The notes: generated from the sequence alone by a model not told the origin. Numbered from the stretch's first letter, positions 1 through 11,056 are shown. The stretch is DNA of 64,000 bases from Richelia sinica FACHB-800 (GCF_014698825.1 NZ_JACJTT010000021.1:1-64000); one strand, 5' to 3'. Numbers and translations: made by a program.

Positions 1-2
1 AG

Positions 3-89
3 CTATTAGATAAACTTCGCTATTTACAATCTTGTATGTGTCAGAAAATCAGTTATGTTCATTGGTTTGAGGAGATTATGTTTTGTTGA
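3..89 (+). CDS. Possible 3' end of a gene entering from the left
   Basis: A plus-strand frame is open from the window edge and codes for 28 residues ending in ...HWFEEIMFC before a TGA stop. Its composition is plausible for protein, but the stretch is too short to recognise a family, and other frames here are also briefly open. The sequence left of the window would settle it. Confidence 0.15.
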   Translation, partial: LLDKLRYLQSCMCQKISYVHWFEEIMFC

Positions 90-179
90 CATATTTAACC
101 TTTTTAGAGCTAGTATAACTAGATATGTAAAGTTTTGTATTAGGATTCAACATTTCTGGAATAATATCAATCTTGTGGT

Positions 180-196
180 GCGGGCATCTTGCCCGC
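180..196. repeat. Short hairpin repeat, (G)CGGGCA-TCT-TGCCCG(C) type
   Basis: Perfect 7-bp arms GCGGGCA/TGCCCGC surround a TCT loop. A sequence-diverged hairpin with the same TCT loop and the same outline (GGGTAGACA-TCT-TGTCTACCC) lies at 53657-53677, so this looks like a dispersed hairpin family and not a gene-specific site. Confidence 0.6.
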
Positions 197-233
197 GCTA
201 TGGTTGTACTTCATTTAAATGAAATTTGCTGCA

Positions 234-296
234 ATACCAATTGCGAAAACTCAAAGTTTCGATTGTGTTTCACTTCGTTTAACCCAACATACCCAT
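234..296. repeat. Truncated copy of the ATACCAATT foldback element
   Basis: Begins with ATACCAATT, the terminal sequence of the 141-bp foldback at 60715-60855. It continues with words similar to that element (tttcacttcgtttaaccca, acatacccatct), but no matching right end is found, so it appears to be a decayed or half copy. Confidence 0.4.
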
Positions 297-370
297 CTAT
301 TTCATTTATTATCAATTTTTTACATGTAAATTAGCAAAAAACACACAAAACTGTCGTTTTTATAATAAGA

Positions 371-1786
371 TTAATCTTTAAAATATCTGGATTTGATCTC
401 TGCATGTTCAGCGAGGAAACGTTCTATTTCCAAATATGACCATCGTTCTATTTGAAACCCTTTTTTATGTTTCAAATTATCAAGTTTATCGTGTAGAGTA
501 GAGTCGATTACGCCACTTGTCATGATACAAAAACCACCTGCTTCATGGTCTTCTAACATATCACGAATATTTTCAACCTTCTTGCCTGTGAGGGAATTAC
601 CGTTACGAAGCAATTTACACTGTACTATCCATTTCACAGCCTTTGGGTCACTATCACTAGATGTGTGAAATATAATATCTCTTCCACCATCACGAGCGCG
701 AGATTTGCCCATTTTATATATTTCAATAGGATTGTGTTTGATTTTCAGGATATCGTAGCAAAGTTCCTCAAATTCTTCATCATTAAGTTGATTCCAAGGG
801 CAGGATATACTTGATTTTGATGTTTTTGTAGTTGTTTCTTTTTGTGTCTCTGTCTGACTTACTGGTTGGAAATTTCTACAGGGAAATAACGCGATATCTT
901 TTTTCTCATATCCAGCAGCAATCATTTGACCTTTAGGGTGAAAAGCAACAGAGTATACTTCGCTATTTATACCTTTAAAAGTATAAATTTTCTTGCCTTC
1001 TGTTAAATACCACAGTTTTACTGTTTTATCTTTACTACCACTCACTAACATTTGACCATTGGGACTGAAAGCTACGGATAAAATATCATCGGTATGTCCA
1101 GTTAAAGTGGTTATTTTTTGACCAGTTTCTACTTTCCATAATTTAATGGTTTTATCTTTACTGGCACTAGCTAAAATTTTACCATTAGGATGAAAAGCTA
1201 GCGAATAGATACCACCAAACCAATCAGAATGTCCGGTCAATGTATGAACTTTTTTTTCAGAGAGATACCAAAGCTTGATGGTTTTATCGTTCCCACTACC
1301 ACCACTAGCTAGAATATTACCCTTAGGACTAAAAGCCACACATAATACATCATCTTTATGTCCATTAAATGAGGATATTTCTTGTCCTGATGGCATTTTC
1401 CATAGTTTGACTGTCTCATCTTTACTAGCACTGGCTAAGAATTTACCATCGGGACTAAAAGCCACACAATAAACTTTTGACTCATGTCCTGCGAGAGTGA
1501 CAATTTCTTGTTTACTATTTATGTCCCAAAGCTTAATAGTTTTGTCATCGCTGCCACTTGCCAGTATTTTACCATCAGGACTAAAGGCAACAGAATTAAC
1601 ACCTGCGAACCAAGAAGATTTACCGTGTCCATTCAGGATGAAGGACTCTTTGGTAAATAAATTCCAAATTCTGACAGTTTTATCATCACTAGCACTGGCT
1701 AACCAACGTCCATCAGGACTAAAGGCCACAGATAAAACTTTGTCGGTATGTCCTTTTAAAAAGCGTGCAGATACCAAATCTTGCAT
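371..1786 (-). CDS. WD40 beta-propeller fused to an Mrr-like restriction endonuclease domain
   Basis: 471 residues. Residues ~10-300 form seven WD40 blades, each with a GH start, an AFSPDG/AFHPKG turn and a (D)KTxKLW end; seven blades would close one propeller. A Thr/Ser-rich linker (~305-335) joins it to a C-terminal PD-(D/E)XK nuclease domain of the Mrr_cat type, with an acidic helix EEFEEL (~340), DGGRD (366-370) and QCK (389-391), the residues expected for metal-dependent DNA cleavage. The blades are highly similar to each other, as in recently amplified repeats. The gene starts at an ATG 58 bp after a multi-PAS histidine kinase on the same strand, so they may be co-transcribed. Inference: the propeller senses or binds a protein ligand and the nuclease is the effector, as in WD40-coupled conflict systems. 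The nuclease family call is firm; target and trigger are unknown. Confidence 0.85.
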   Translation of the reverse strand: MQDLVSARFLKGHTDKVLSVAFSPDGRWLASASDDKTVRIWNLFTKESFILNGHGKSSWFAGVNSVAFSPDGKILASGSDDKTIKLWDINSKQEIVTLAGHESKVYCVAFSPDGKFLASASKDETVKLWKMPSGQEISSFNGHKDDVLCVAFSPKGNILASGGSGNDKTIKLWYLSEKKVHTLTGHSDWFGGIYSLAFHPNGKILASASKDKTIKLWKVETGQKITTLTGHTDDILSVAFSPNGQMLVSGSKDKTVKLWYLTEGKKIYTFKGINSEVYSVAFHPKGQMIAAGYEKKDIALFPCRNFQPVSQTETQKETTTKTSKSSISCPWNQLNDEEFEELCYDILKIKHNPIEIYKMGKSRARDGGRDIIFHTSSDSDPKAVKWIVQCKLLRNGNSLTGKKVENIRDMLEDHEAGGFCIMTSGVIDSTLHDKLDNLKHKKGFQIERWSYLEIERFLAEHAEIKSRYFKD

Positions 1787-1844
1787 ACATACACAATTTT
1801 ATGGGTTAATAACACAACATGATGATTGAGCCATATTTATTTAA

Positions 1845-4800
1845 CTAGCTTTTATTAGCAGTTGCTAATTTTTGTGGTTGTGTTTGTAAGATGGGAATTT
1901 CAATCACAAATTCTGCACCTCCATCTGGTAGTGAATGACAAGACAATTTTCCTTGATGTCTATCAACAATGATTTGGTAACTGATAGATAGACCTAAACC
2001 TGTACCTTTACCAACATCTTTAGTTGTGAAGAATGGGTCAAATAATTTAGAAATAATTTCCTCAGAAATTCCTATACCGTTATCAGCAATGCGAATGGAA
2101 ATGGTGTCATGATTGACAAGTTCAGTGGTAATGTGAATTTCTCTAGATTTGTTTCCTAGTCTTGGGTCTTCTAAAGCATCTATGGCATTACTCAAAATAT
2201 TCATGAATACTTGGTTTAATTGACCCGGATAACATTCTATCAAAGGTAGGGTGGCATAATTTCTAATCACTGCTATTTCTGGATGATTAGGCTTAGACTT
2301 GAGGCGATTATGCAAAATCATTAAGGTACTATCAATACCTTCATGAATATTCACTTCTTTCACTTCTGCTTCATCCAAGCGAGAGAAATTGCGTAAAGAA
2401 ATGACAATTTCACGAATGCGGTCTGTACCGATTCGCATAGACTTAACGAGTTTCATTAAATCTACTTTGAGAAAATCAAGGTCAATAGCTTCTATTTCTT
2501 CTTGAATTTCTAGGGGTGGTTCGGGAAAATGTTCTGCGTATAAATCCAGTAATCTTAAGATATCTTCAATGTATTCGCTAGCTGGTGATAAATTACCATG
2601 AATGAAATTCACAGGGTTATTAATTTCATGGGCCACACCAGCTACCATGTTACCTAAAGAAGACATTTTTTCACTGTGAATAAGTTGGATTTGTGTACGC
2701 TTCAAGTCTGACAGGGCATTTTGTAAACTAGTGGCTTGCTGTTGCAATAAAATTTCTGCTTGTTTTCGTTCTGTGATATCAGCCGATACACCGAGAATTT
2801 GCTTGACTTGGCCATTGTTATTGCGATTAAACACCGTATCTCGGCTGTATAACCAGCACAATTCACCATTAGCCTTTTGCATCCGATATTCAATTTCAAC
2901 AATTTCACCATCGGCAATAGTGGTTAATTTCTGCCAATGGTCTAAAACTTTCGGTAAATCATCTTTATATGTAACATTGGGAATGAGATTTTCTCCCATG
3001 TTTTCAAAGTCGGTTTGACTATAACCAAGGAATTTATATAATTCTTGATTGGCGTAGACGTTACGTTTTTCTTCTAAATCGAAAATGTACAATAGATTAG
3101 GTGAAGAATCAGCAATACGCTGAATAAAGTGCTGACTTTCTTGTAGTGCTTGTTCAGATTTTTTTCTGCCAGTAATATCTAAGGTAGTACCGACAATTCG
3201 ATAAACTTGACCTTCACGATTTTTAAGGGGGTTAAGTGTTGTAATCCACCAACTAGACTGATTATTAATGGTGAGAAATTCTTCATAACTAATGCTAGTT
3301 TCTGAATCTATACAACGTTGATAGCGTTGACTAACTTCTTTAGCTTCAACTTCCCCATGAAAGTATTCTAAGGTTTTGCCGGCAATTTCAGCTTGACTAA
3401 TACCTGAGGCAATTTCAGCAGAAGAATTCCAACTAGCGTAGCGTAATTCACCATTTTCCATGACATCCACAACAAAGATAATTTGAGGAACGCCTTCATA
3501 GATAGTGCGGAGAAATTCTTCTTGTTCTTTGAGTTTAGCTAGTGCTTGTTTGCGATCGCGCAATGCTGCCTGTTGTTCGCTAATATCAAATAGACAGCCG
3601 TACCATATAATTGCACCGTCAGGTTGTGGTTCTGGTCTGGCTACAGCTTTTACGCTCTTTCTTTCACCAGTGGTAGTTTTAATCCGCCACTCTGACTGAT
3701 AATTTTCTAAGGTTTGAGCAGACAGAGACATGGCTGATTGGATTTTGGGAATGTCTTGGGGATGAATATAGTTATAGATGAGCGACCCATCAGCTTGTAT
3801 TTGTTCTGGTTCTATGCCAATGATGTCTCGACATCCAGATGAAGCATAAGGAAAGGATGTTGTACCATCACTAGCTAACCTAAATTCATACAACATGCCT
3901 GGCACATTGTCTGCTAGTCTTTTGAGTCTTGCTTCACTTTGATGTAAAGCTATAGTCCGTTCTTGGACTTTAACTTCTAATTCTTCATTTAATTCTCGTA
4001 ATGAGATTTCTGCTTGTTTACGGGCAGTAATATCTAAGAGTACACCACAAAAAATCATCTCCCCTTGTTCATTTTTAGTTGGTGTTGACTCTCCTTGCCA
4101 CCAGCGAATTTCACCGTTAGGTTTAATTAGTCTACCTTCATATTTCCAGGGGACATTTTGGGTAATAGCATGATTGATAGAGGCTAAACAGCAGTCAACG
4201 TCTTCTGGATGGATGAGTGCGAAAAAGTTATCTAAATCTTCTATAATTTCACTGGTGGTAATTCCTGCTAATTCATAGATAAAGTCGCTAATATAGTCTA
4301 CTCGCCAGGTGCCATGACTGTTAGTGAATTGGAAAATTGCACCAGGAAGATTATTAGCAATATCTCTCAACCGTCTTTCGCTTTCTGCTAAGGCCATTTC
4401 TGCACATTTACGGTTGGTAATCACTTCCGTAAAGATGATGATGCCACCAATTTCCCCATCATCTTGATACCAAGGATGGATTTCCCATTTCAACCAATCT
4501 ATACTGCCATCTGTATGGTATATTCTATCTTCCTCACAATGTTCAACAGCACCAGCTAAACAACGTTGGTGTATTTCCTGCCAAGACTGGGGAAGATGGG
4601 GGAAAATATCATAATGGCAGTGGCCAATTAATTCCCTATCTCCTAAGCGGTAATCTTCTCGCCAACGACGACTGGCAGACAAATAACGCATTTGCTTGTC
4701 GAAGATAGCGATCGCTGCCGGTGTATATTCGATAAATAAACTTATCTGCCTATAGTTATGGGAAAGCGGCTGAGAAATTTGGGGTTCCTTGCGCTCTTTC

Positions 4801-4880
4801 ACTACCTGCCGTAATTGTGCTAATTCAGTTTGCAGGGATTCATAGATTGATCGATCTACAGGAATTACATCACAAGTCAT
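1845..4880 (-). CDS. Multi-PAS sensor histidine kinase
   Basis: 1011 residues, with no transmembrane segment seen, so probably cytoplasmic. A short coiled coil (~10-35) precedes about five PAS/PAC units (roughly 45-160, 165-290, 310-430, 445-570, 580-705), each PAC ending in a (D)I(S/T)xRKxAE-like motif. A coiled linker leads to the kinase core: H-box VAHEINNP with the phospho-His near residue 750, N-box [11 protein letters not shown]1 ADNGIGI and G2 GTGLGLS. This core is the widespread cyanobacterial type with a long insertion between H-box and X-region. The PAS signals (redox, light, small molecules) cannot be predicted; no GAF domain or bilin-binding Cys motif was recognised. No response regulator is adjacent, so the partner is unknown. 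It is upstream of and co-directional with the WD40-nuclease gene. Confidence 0.93.
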   Translation of the reverse strand: MTCDVIPVDRSIYESLQTELAQLRQVVKERKEPQISQPLSHNYRQISLFIEYTPAAIAIFDKQMRYLSASRRWREDYRLGDRELIGHCHYDIFPHLPQSWQEIHQRCLAGAVEHCEEDRIYHTDGSIDWLKWEIHPWYQDDGEIGGIIIFTEVITNRKCAEMALAESERRLRDIANNLPGAIFQFTNSHGTWRVDYISDFIYELAGITTSEIIEDLDNFFALIHPEDVDCCLASINHAITQNVPWKYEGRLIKPNGEIRWWQGESTPTKNEQGEMIFCGVLLDITARKQAEISLRELNEELEVKVQERTIALHQSEARLKRLADNVPGMLYEFRLASDGTTSFPYASSGCRDIIGIEPEQIQADGSLIYNYIHPQDIPKIQSAMSLSAQTLENYQSEWRIKTTTGERKSVKAVARPEPQPDGAIIWYGCLFDISEQQAALRDRKQALAKLKEQEEFLRTIYEGVPQIIFVVDVMENGELRYASWNSSAEIASGISQAEIAGKTLEYFHGEVEAKEVSQRYQRCIDSETSISYEEFLTINNQSSWWITTLNPLKNREGQVYRIVGTTLDITGRKKSEQALQESQHFIQRIADSSPNLLYIFDLEEKRNVYANQELYKFLGYSQTDFENMGENLIPNVTYKDDLPKVLDHWQKLTTIADGEIVEIEYRMQKANGELCWLYSRDTVFNRNNNGQVKQILGVSADITERKQAEILLQQQATSLQNALSDLKRTQIQLIHSEKMSSLGNMVAGVAHEINNPVNFIHGNLSPASEYIEDILRLLDLYAEHFPEPPLEIQEEIEAIDLDFLKVDLMKLVKSMRIGTDRIREIVISLRNFSRLDEAEVKEVNIHEGIDSTLMILHNRLKSKPNHPEIAVIRNYATLPLIECYPGQLNQVFMNILSNAIDALEDPRLGNKSREIHITTELVNHDTISIRIADNGIGISEEIISKLFDPFFTTKDVGKGTGLGLSISYQIIVDRHQGKLSCHSLPDGGAEFVIEIPILQTQPQKLATANKS

Positions 4881-5003
4881 AATCTAGTTATTTACCTGGC
4901 AAGGGTTGGAGATTGACTGCTTAATTTAGGTTTCCCCAAGTTGGCCAGTAAATAACATTTTTTTACAAAAAATATGTAAATGCTCAGAATTGAGATATGC
5001 AAT

Positions 5004-6146
5004 TTACCAACTCAGGGTTAATTGTCGCTGTGCTAAAACCTCTGTGTATAGGTCTTGCAAGCGACTAATATTGTCGCTGAGAGTATAACGCTCTAAAACT
5101 CGCTTTCTGGCTTTCTGTCCCAATAAGGTTGTTAATTCTGGGTGGTCTTGAAATAATGGTAACAGGGTTCGCAGTTGCGATCGCACAGTTTTGGTATTGA
5201 TGACCACTCCAGCCCCCTTTTCTAGCACTTCTCCATCCGCACCCACATCAGTGGCTAAACAAGCTAAACCACATGCCATGGCTTCCAATAAAGATAGAGA
5301 TAAACCCTCTACTAGAGAAGGTAAAATAAATACATCTGCTCCCCGTAAAATTTCGATGCGGCGTTCTTCACCAGCCACAAATCCTAACCAAATAATGTTG
5401 TATTCTGAACCATAAAAAGGCTCTAAGGATGCTCTTAAAGGCCCATCCCCAACCACCAGTAATTTACTATCAGGGCCCAAGTCTGACTGCCTCCAAGCTC
5501 TTAACAAAGGCTCGATATTTTTTTCTGGAGCGATACGTCCTTGATAAACAAATAAGCGTTCGGCCCCAAATTCGGTTTTGACTTGAGAATAACCAGGGGA
5601 GTATTTAGCTGTGTCTACACCGTTAGGAATAACAGCAATTTTTTCTTCTCTCACACCCATTCGCGCTAATAATTCTCGTTGAATTTGCGAGAAGACAATT
5701 ACCCGGTCATAATTGTCTAGAAAAGGTGCATATAACTGATAGGCTAAAAGCTGTGTGCCAGAAATTAATTTTGCCCCTTTCCCGGCAAAGGGAGTGTGGA
5801 ATGTAGCGACGAGGGGTATATTTAATTCTTCACAAATTTCTGGCAGAACAAAATCTAAAGGAGATAAAGTCAAAGAAGCGTGGACGATATCTGGTTGAAT
5901 GTTGCGGAGGGATTCAGTTAAAACTTTTGTGGCCTTAAATGTGGGAATTGTATAGACCTGAGATTTATAAATGAATGGCAAAGAGACTTCTTGAAAATTG
6001 GGCCAGTTATCTGGTTCTGCTTCTTCCTGTGCGAAATGCAAAAAACTGACTTCGTGTCCCCTATCTAACAATCCATTTGTAATTTCTCTACTATAGGTGA
6101 CATTACCACAAAAGGGAGATTTTTTTCCAATCCAGGCTATTCGCAT
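5004..6146 (-). CDS. Glycosyltransferase family 4
   Basis: 380 residues with two Rossmann halves (GT-B fold). The N-terminus has the acceptor-side loop KKSPFCGNVTYS and the C-terminal half has the GT4 donor-site signature, PSLVEGLSLSLLEAMACG around residue 290, with a Glu-x7-Glu arrangement, plus IPNGVD at the inter-domain hinge. It is probably a retaining sugar transferase using a nucleotide-sugar donor. The N-terminal pattern recalls the cyanobacterial DgdA-type digalactosyldiacylglycerol synthase, but this is from memory and not proven; a polysaccharide or other lipid acceptor is equally possible. The ATG start gives MRIAWIGKK, the usual beginning of the fold. It stands alone, 120 bp from the kinase gene. 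Confidence 0.85.
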   Translation of the reverse strand: MRIAWIGKKSPFCGNVTYSREITNGLLDRGHEVSFLHFAQEEAEPDNWPNFQEVSLPFIYKSQVYTIPTFKATKVLTESLRNIQPDIVHASLTLSPLDFVLPEICEELNIPLVATFHTPFAGKGAKLISGTQLLAYQLYAPFLDNYDRVIVFSQIQRELLARMGVREEKIAVIPNGVDTAKYSPGYSQVKTEFGAERLFVYQGRIAPEKNIEPLLRAWRQSDLGPDSKLLVVGDGPLRASLEPFYGSEYNIIWLGFVAGEERRIEILRGADVFILPSLVEGLSLSLLEAMACGLACLATDVGADGEVLEKGAGVVINTKTVRSQLRTLLPLFQDHPELTTLLGQKARKRVLERYTLSDNISRLQDLYTEVLAQRQLTLSW

Positions 6147-6486
6147 TCTTTGTTTTGCTCTTTAAAGTCAAGCGGGTTTAACTAGTTTACTATTTGGTAC
6201 TTAGTCGTTTTATCCCGTTGTACTTGCTGGATTCTTAATTGATTATAGCTGGCCATTTGGTATTCAAAAAGCGATTTATCTTTGTTAGTTAAAACATTGA
6301 ACTCATGGCTTTTTTAACTACTGTGAATAAGTCGTGTATTTGCTGAATAGAACACAACCAAATTCATGGCTAATTTTTGGCTAATTTTAATTGATCCCAG
6401 CAAGTATTTTATAGATTCTCGCTGGACTCAGTTTAGCATAAAAACCCATGATTTTATGCAGCTATTGATTATTTCCAGAGCAATGA
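6147..6486. other. Intergenic stretch, 340 bp
   Basis: AT-rich, with no gene. A GCATAAAA/TTTTATGC inverted repeat (6436-6459) lies just past the MFS stop codon on the minus strand but is not followed by a T-tract, so it is only a weak terminator candidate. The promoter of the GT4 gene at 6146 should be in here; no clear element was assigned. Confidence 0.5.
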
Positions 6487-8100
6487 TTAGTTACGGGAGT
6501 TATACCAGGTTAATATACCACCTAAGAAGACAATTACAGCTAATACCAAAAAAACAGCCTTTAAACCAATAAAGGTTTCTGCCACACCTGCCAATGCTAA
6601 AGGTAGGGAGAGGGCAATATTAATCACATTATTTTGGAGTCCAAACACTTTACCCCGCATTTCTGGTGGGGTTTCGGATTGAATTGTGGTTTGCATAGGA
6701 ATACCAACTAAAGAGCCAAAAACGCCTAACCCAGCTACTAAGATTAAATCCATCCATAAATGGGTAGTGAACATAGATAATCCCACCAGCGCCACAGTCA
6801 TGCCCATGGAACCCCAGAGACTGAGGCGGTTATAGCTAAAGCGTTGACCAAATTGACCCAGTACCCCTGCCCCCAGAGCAATACCAACGCCTCCAGCAGC
6901 TAACAAAAAGCCAAATTGCGAGGCTTTCAAGTTAGGAATGATTTCTGCCATTCTCACCGCCAGGACAGTGAGGGCGGCGAAGATGGAAAATAAGATAATT
7001 AGTTGTAATAGGGCATTGCGGACGTGGGCATTAGTTTTTAAGTAGCGTAAACCATCCCGGAGGTCTGAGAACACATGGGGAAATTCGGTTTCTGGAGGAT
7101 GGGGTTTTTCATTGGTTTGCAGAAGGAATAAAATAATTCCAGCGATCGCATAACTACCACCCACTAAAATTTCCTTTCCCAGTCCATCACCGCTGCCAAA
7201 GAACTTTAACCATAATTCATCTGCTATCCCTAGTACAGGTTCTCCCACCGCAAAACCAATAATCACCGATGCCATCATGGTTGTGGTGTAGAGAGAATTC
7301 GCTGATAGTAAATGCTGTTCTTCCACCACTAACGGAATTGCCGCTTGTTCCGCTGGTGCAAAAAACTGGGTGAGGGTAGAAACTAAAAAAGTCACACCCA
7401 AAATAATCAAAAATCCCACAGGTAGTAATCCCACTGGTTGCCAGTTATGGGTAAACCACAATAAAAAGGGAATTCCTAACACGAGAATTCCCCGCCACAC
7501 ATTAGATGCCACCAATACCACTTTTTTCGACCATCGGTCTACAAATACCCCTGCCACAGAACCAAACAACACAGCGGGAATAGTAAAGGCCATCATTAAG
7601 GCGGATACCCAACCACTGATACTTTGTTCACTACTTTGAAACTGGCTGTTAATTAAAGCAATCATTAACACCAAATAAACCTTATCAGCCAGTTGGCAGA
7701 AAACTTGACCGCCCCACAAAGCTAAGAAATTGGGATTTTTCAACACAGGGAAAAAACCCTTGTTCTTGGTATGAACAGAATTTGATTCATTCCCTGTCCC
7801 AGAACCATTGCCTGGTGTTTGCTCCCCTATTAATTCTGCTGGAGCATTAACTTTGCCATTAGTGCCATTAGTAGGAGCAACTATTTCTGCGGCCTTGGGA
7901 ATCTCCGCAGCAGGTATTTCCGGCTGCCAATCTTTCTCCTGGGAAAACTCGGTGGGAGTCATATCTTGGCTAATCTGACTAGATACAGGGCTGGAAGCAG
8001 CAAGGGTCTTGCTAATCTGAGTATCTGCTACCCTATTCTTCTTTTTAGCTGGGGTTGACAAAGTAAGGATTTTAGTATCCAAATCAGACGATTGCATCAT
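6487..8100 (-). CDS. MFS transporter (EntS/MFS_3-like)
   Basis: About 537 residues from the ATG at 8100; a TTG at 8112 is the longer alternative. The first ~110 residues are hydrophilic and low in complexity (Pro/Ala/Gly/Asn/Ser), an unusual cytoplasmic extension. About 10-12 membrane segments follow from ~120 onward. The loop [11 protein letters not shown] after helix 2 matches the MFS motif A (GxxxDRxGRR-like), and a related basic loop follows helix 8. The family includes drug, siderophore and macrolide exporters; the substrate here cannot be told. The start overlaps the 3' end of recO (8084), so the two are probably translationally coupled, although their functions look unrelated. Confidence 0.85.
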   Translation of the reverse strand: MMQSSDLDTKILTLSTPAKKKNRVADTQISKTLAASSPVSSQISQDMTPTEFSQEKDWQPEIPAAEIPKAAEIVAPTNGTNGKVNAPAELIGEQTPGNGSGTGNESNSVHTKNKGFFPVLKNPNFLALWGGQVFCQLADKVYLVLMIALINSQFQSSEQSISGWVSALMMAFTIPAVLFGSVAGVFVDRWSKKVVLVASNVWRGILVLGIPFLLWFTHNWQPVGLLPVGFLIILGVTFLVSTLTQFFAPAEQAAIPLVVEEQHLLSANSLYTTTMMASVIIGFAVGEPVLGIADELWLKFFGSGDGLGKEILVGGSYAIAGIILFLLQTNEKPHPPETEFPHVFSDLRDGLRYLKTNAHVRNALLQLIILFSIFAALTVLAVRMAEIIPNLKASQFGFLLAAGGVGIALGAGVLGQFGQRFSYNRLSLWGSMGMTVALVGLSMFTTHLWMDLILVAGLGVFGSLVGIPMQTTIQSETPPEMRGKVFGLQNNVINIALSLPLALAGVAETFIGLKAVFLVLAVIVFLGGILTWYNSRN

Positions 8101-8989
8101 GGTTGGCGGCAAAATAGGAATCGATCAAGGTGGCAGAGCGAATGGAGTAGCCAAAGTGATACTGTGCATACTGGCGCAAAATCTGCTCAACAGATAGCCA
8201 GCCATCATCTGTAGCTGCTTCTATTTGCATTATCTCTGGTTGGGACAGATATTGAAGCATGAACAGTTGTTTGGCTGTCAAGCGACGAGAAATTATTGGT
8301 AATTCTTGTCGATGAACAACGGTTTGATAATCAGGGTTTGAGGCTTGCGGGGTATCAGCAGGATGATTCTGTTGTCCCTGTTTTTCCTTTTGCCTTTCTA
8401 AGCGTAAACGTTCCCAGGCTTGTAAACAAACCACTCCACCGGCGGGAATACTCAATCCTACTCGCCAAAAGGGGTTTGTCCAGTCTGGGTGGAGGGGTTG
8501 ATGGGTTAAGCAACAGGTGTCTAGTTGTGGCGTTAGTCCAGCTAAGGCCAAAAGTTGGAAGACTCCATGGGCTAAATAAGCAACAACATTCCCTACTTCC
8601 GTTTTGGATAGACTTTCTATCCTCTGGAGATATTCATTGAGTAATTGAAACAGTTCCTCTTGGGGTTGGTCGCTTAAAGCCTGACACAGAGTAATTTCCG
8701 CTAAATATTGACTAGCAGCTAATTTACCCAAATCTTGAGCGAGACCAGGATAGGTTTTAATCGTTTGGGCTTGAGTAATTCTATCAAGCGATCGCCCCTC
8801 GGCAATCAACAATTCATTGACGACAAACATCCCACTCCTACCACCCAAACTAGAGTTATGCTTCCTGGCCCCAGGAGCAACAACCCGAACTAGACCGAAC
8901 TCTTTGGTCAAAATGGTCACTATCCGATCCGACTCCCCAAAAGTTTGAGTTTTAAGATTAATACCAGTTGCTTTATAGGTTCTACTCAT
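8084..8989 (-). CDS. recO: DNA repair protein RecO
   Basis: 301 residues, at the long end for the family. The N-terminal OB fold (1-80) has the typical start [19 protein letters not shown] and ends near the [15 protein letters not shown] strand; the helical C-terminal part includes the [11 protein letters not shown] helix and a Cys pair (TCCLTH) where many RecO proteins bind zinc. RecO loads RecA onto SSB-coated single-stranded DNA together with RecR and anneals complementary strands. An insertion rich in Gln/Lys/Glu (about residues 195-220) lies before the final helices. The ATG start agrees with the family N-terminus. It overlaps the MFS gene downstream by about 17 bp. Confidence 0.95.
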   Translation of the reverse strand: MSRTYKATGINLKTQTFGESDRIVTILTKEFGLVRVVAPGARKHNSSLGGRSGMFVVNELLIAEGRSLDRITQAQTIKTYPGLAQDLGKLAASQYLAEITLCQALSDQPQEELFQLLNEYLQRIESLSKTEVGNVVAYLAHGVFQLLALAGLTPQLDTCCLTHQPLHPDWTNPFWRVGLSIPAGGVVCLQAWERLRLERQKEKQGQQNHPADTPQASNPDYQTVVHRQELPIISRRLTAKQLFMLQYLSQPEIMQIEAATDDGWLSVEQILRQYAQYHFGYSIRSATLIDSYFAANHDAIV

Positions 8990-9068
8990 AAGTTATTAGT
9001 CAGTGGTCAGCCGGAACAAAAAATAACCAAAGACAAATTCAACATGACCAATGACACCAAAACAATAG

Positions 9069-9749
9069 CTACTCTTTCTTTTGTGGATGATCACGCTGGC
9101 GTAACAAGTCTACACTCCTAGAAGTGCCTAATCTCGTAGCGCCCGCCATTATTAAATCTAACGCTTGCGAGAGGGTACGAATCCCACCGGCTGCCTTAAT
9201 TCCCACTCTGTCCTTGACTATTTCCTTCAAGAAGCGGATATCCTCTACAGACGCGCCACCATGCCAACCTGTACTGGTTTTTAAGAAAGCTGCTCCTGCA
9301 TCCATAGCTATTTCCGCTAACAACTTTTTCTCTGCATCGGTGAGCAAATTGGTTTCTAAAATGACCTTAACAGGTTTATCAGCTTCTTCACAAATAGTAG
9401 CAATTTCCCGATGGACTGCCTCTGTTTTCCCTGCCTTTAACCAGCCTAAATTCACCACCAAGTCTAACTCAGTTGCCCCATTGTCTACCGCTTCTTGGGC
9501 TTCATACAACTTTACAGCAGAAGTTGTCGCTCCGCTGGGGAACCCAATCACAGTACAAATCTTGGGTTTCTTGTTGTGCAGCGATTCGGCTGCTTGCTTG
9601 ACAAAAGCAGGATAGAGACATACAGCCGCAAAATTAAATCTATCTGCTTCTTCACACCAACGCTCCACCTGTTCCGGGGTGACAGTAGGTGACAGGAGTG
9701 CGTGGTCAATAAATGGCGCAATATCAATGTCTGGATAGTCTGCTGCCAT
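9069..9749 (-). CDS. deoC: Deoxyribose-phosphate aldolase
   Basis: 226 residues, normal for DeoC. It is a TIM barrel that splits 2-deoxyribose-5-phosphate into glyceraldehyde-3-phosphate and acetaldehyde in deoxynucleoside catabolism. Seen: the early DHALLSP segment, KVILETNLL, the Schiff-base lysine motif [10 protein letters not shown], and the [10 protein letters not shown] motif with the second catalytic Lys. The C-terminus is a basic, acidic-mixed tail ([10 protein letters not shown]). It lies 79 bp upstream of recO on the same strand, so it may be the first gene of a deoC-recO-MFS unit. Confidence 0.95.
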   Translation of the reverse strand: MAADYPDIDIAPFIDHALLSPTVTPEQVERWCEEADRFNFAAVCLYPAFVKQAAESLHNKKPKICTVIGFPSGATTSAVKLYEAQEAVDNGATELDLVVNLGWLKAGKTEAVHREIATICEEADKPVKVILETNLLTDAEKKLLAEIAMDAGAAFLKTSTGWHGGASVEDIRFLKEIVKDRVGIKAAGGIRTLSQALDLIMAGATRLGTSRSVDLLRQRDHPQKKE

Positions 9750-9922
9750 CGTCGTCTTGTGCCCGTAAATGTTTATTAAACTTTATAAAAAATTAAAACA
9801 TTTTTTATCTATTAAACCATAGATATTACGAGTTAACCCGGAAATTAGCTCCTTAATCCTTTGTAATATGCTAGATTTTCTGGGTTTTTCACCTTCATAC
9901 TAGTATTAAAATTAACCTAAAA

Positions 9923-11056
9923 CTATTTATTAATAATTGTTAAGCAATCCAAAATCGATTTAGCCAAAGCTTGAGCGGCCAAGTAGGGAACACCATTACC
10001 AATAGTTTTAAACATATGAGTCAGTGACATATTAGCTGGGAGCAGAAAATTTTTCGGTAAAGACTGTATTGCTAAAGCTTCAGCCACAGAAATTCGTCGC
10101 AGTTTGTAAGGATGTAAATGTACTTCATTATTACCATAACAAGCTGTAGGAGAATAACGCCATCGATGTAGACGTTTAAAAGATTTTTTAGAATCATCTC
10201 CTTCATCAATGGTAGCAAATTTAGTTAGACCGGCTCGTGGTTGAAAATAATGTTCACCATGAGGATGATTAACTACATCATTGGCTCTAAACCAATATTC
10301 AACAGTTAATTCTTGAGGAATATTCTCAGGACAAGGCAGAATAGAATCCACTTGAAATGGATGGCTTTTATCCCAAGGATAAGCAAATACTTGTGCTTGA
10401 GGATAAACAATATATTTTTCCCACGGAAATTTAAAATTATCTACCATAAACATATCCTGGAAAAAATCTTTTTTAAAACCAATTAAAATAATTCTTTCTC
10501 GATTTTGAGGCACACCATATTCCAGAGAATTAATTAACCTATCTGTTAAAATATAACCTGCTTGTTGTAAATTCTTTCGCAGAAAATCATAAAACAAGCG
10601 GTGTTTTTTTGTCTTCCATAAACCCTTGACATTCTCAAAAAGAAAGAAATCAGGGGAATTTTGACAAATCAATTCCATATAAGCAGAAGAAATTTGACCA
10701 TGGTTTCCTAAATGTCCTTTGTTTTTTCCCCCCATGGAAAAATCTGGACAGGGTGGCCCACCAATAAAGCCAATTAGATGATGAGATTTACGGACATCCT
10801 GAACTAATTCCTTGAATCTTTGTTGTGCATTTCCTACTATTAATTTGCTAATATCTGCTGCTTCCCCTTGGTGATATCCATACTCAGGAGATGGAAGGTG
10901 CATATTTTCCCTGGCATAGCGATACGCATTGAGAAATGGAGGAAATATTTCATTAACATAAGCAATTTTATAGCCAGTGGTTTCAAACCCTAAATCGAGG
11001 AAACCAGAACCAGCACAAAAGGAAAATATATAAGGTTGTATACAAAGATTTGCCAC
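9923..11056 (-). CDS. DNA (cytosine-5-)-methyltransferase, orphan
   Basis: 377 residues with all main C5-MTase motifs in order: motif I FCAGSGFLDLGF (13-24), motif IV PPCPDFS with the catalytic Cys103, motif VI FENV (140-143), motif VIII QNRERIILIG, then the target-recognition region, motif IX RRISVAEALAIQ and motif X IGNGVPYLAAQAL. The motif IV residue after Cys is Pro, as is usual. The start is GTG, immediately preceded by an in-frame TAA, which fixes the maximum N-terminus. No cognate restriction enzyme is adjacent; the only nuclease in the window, the WD40 fusion 8 kb away, is not an obvious partner. The recognition sequence cannot be read from the protein. The gene is AT-richer than neighbouring recO/deoC, consistent with horizontal arrival. 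Confidence 0.93.
   Translation of the reverse strand: MANLCIQPYIFSFCAGSGFLDLGFETTGYKIAYVNEIFPPFLNAYRYARENMHLPSPEYGYHQGEAADISKLIVGNAQQRFKELVQDVRKSHHLIGFIGGPPCPDFSMGGKNKGHLGNHGQISSAYMELICQNSPDFFLFENVKGLWKTKKHRLFYDFLRKNLQQAGYILTDRLINSLEYGVPQNRERIILIGFKKDFFQDMFMVDNFKFPWEKYIVYPQAQVFAYPWDKSHPFQVDSILPCPENIPQELTVEYWFRANDVVNHPHGEHYFQPRAGLTKFATIDEGDDSKKSFKRLHRWRYSPTACYGNNEVHLHPYKLRRISVAEALAIQSLPKNFLLPANMSLTHMFKTIGNGVPYLAAQALAKSILDCLTIINK

Larger units (their letters stand above)
1..370. other. Intergenic stretch with two repeat remnants
   Basis: No convincing complete gene is present. It holds a GCGGGCA-TCT-TGCCCGC hairpin (180-196) and, from 234, an ATACCAATT end followed by words seen in the 60.7 kb foldback element. 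No terminator with a clear T-tract was seen for the minus-strand gene ending at 371. Confidence 0.6.

Noticed and set aside
1275-1829. Plus-strand ORFs opposite the WD40 repeats
   Set aside because: Open frames repeat with the period of the WD40 blades on the other strand; shadow of the repeat.
9124-9615. 163-residue plus-strand ORF opposite deoC
   Set aside because: Antisense to a clear DeoC; the open frame follows codon usage of deoC and has no domain.
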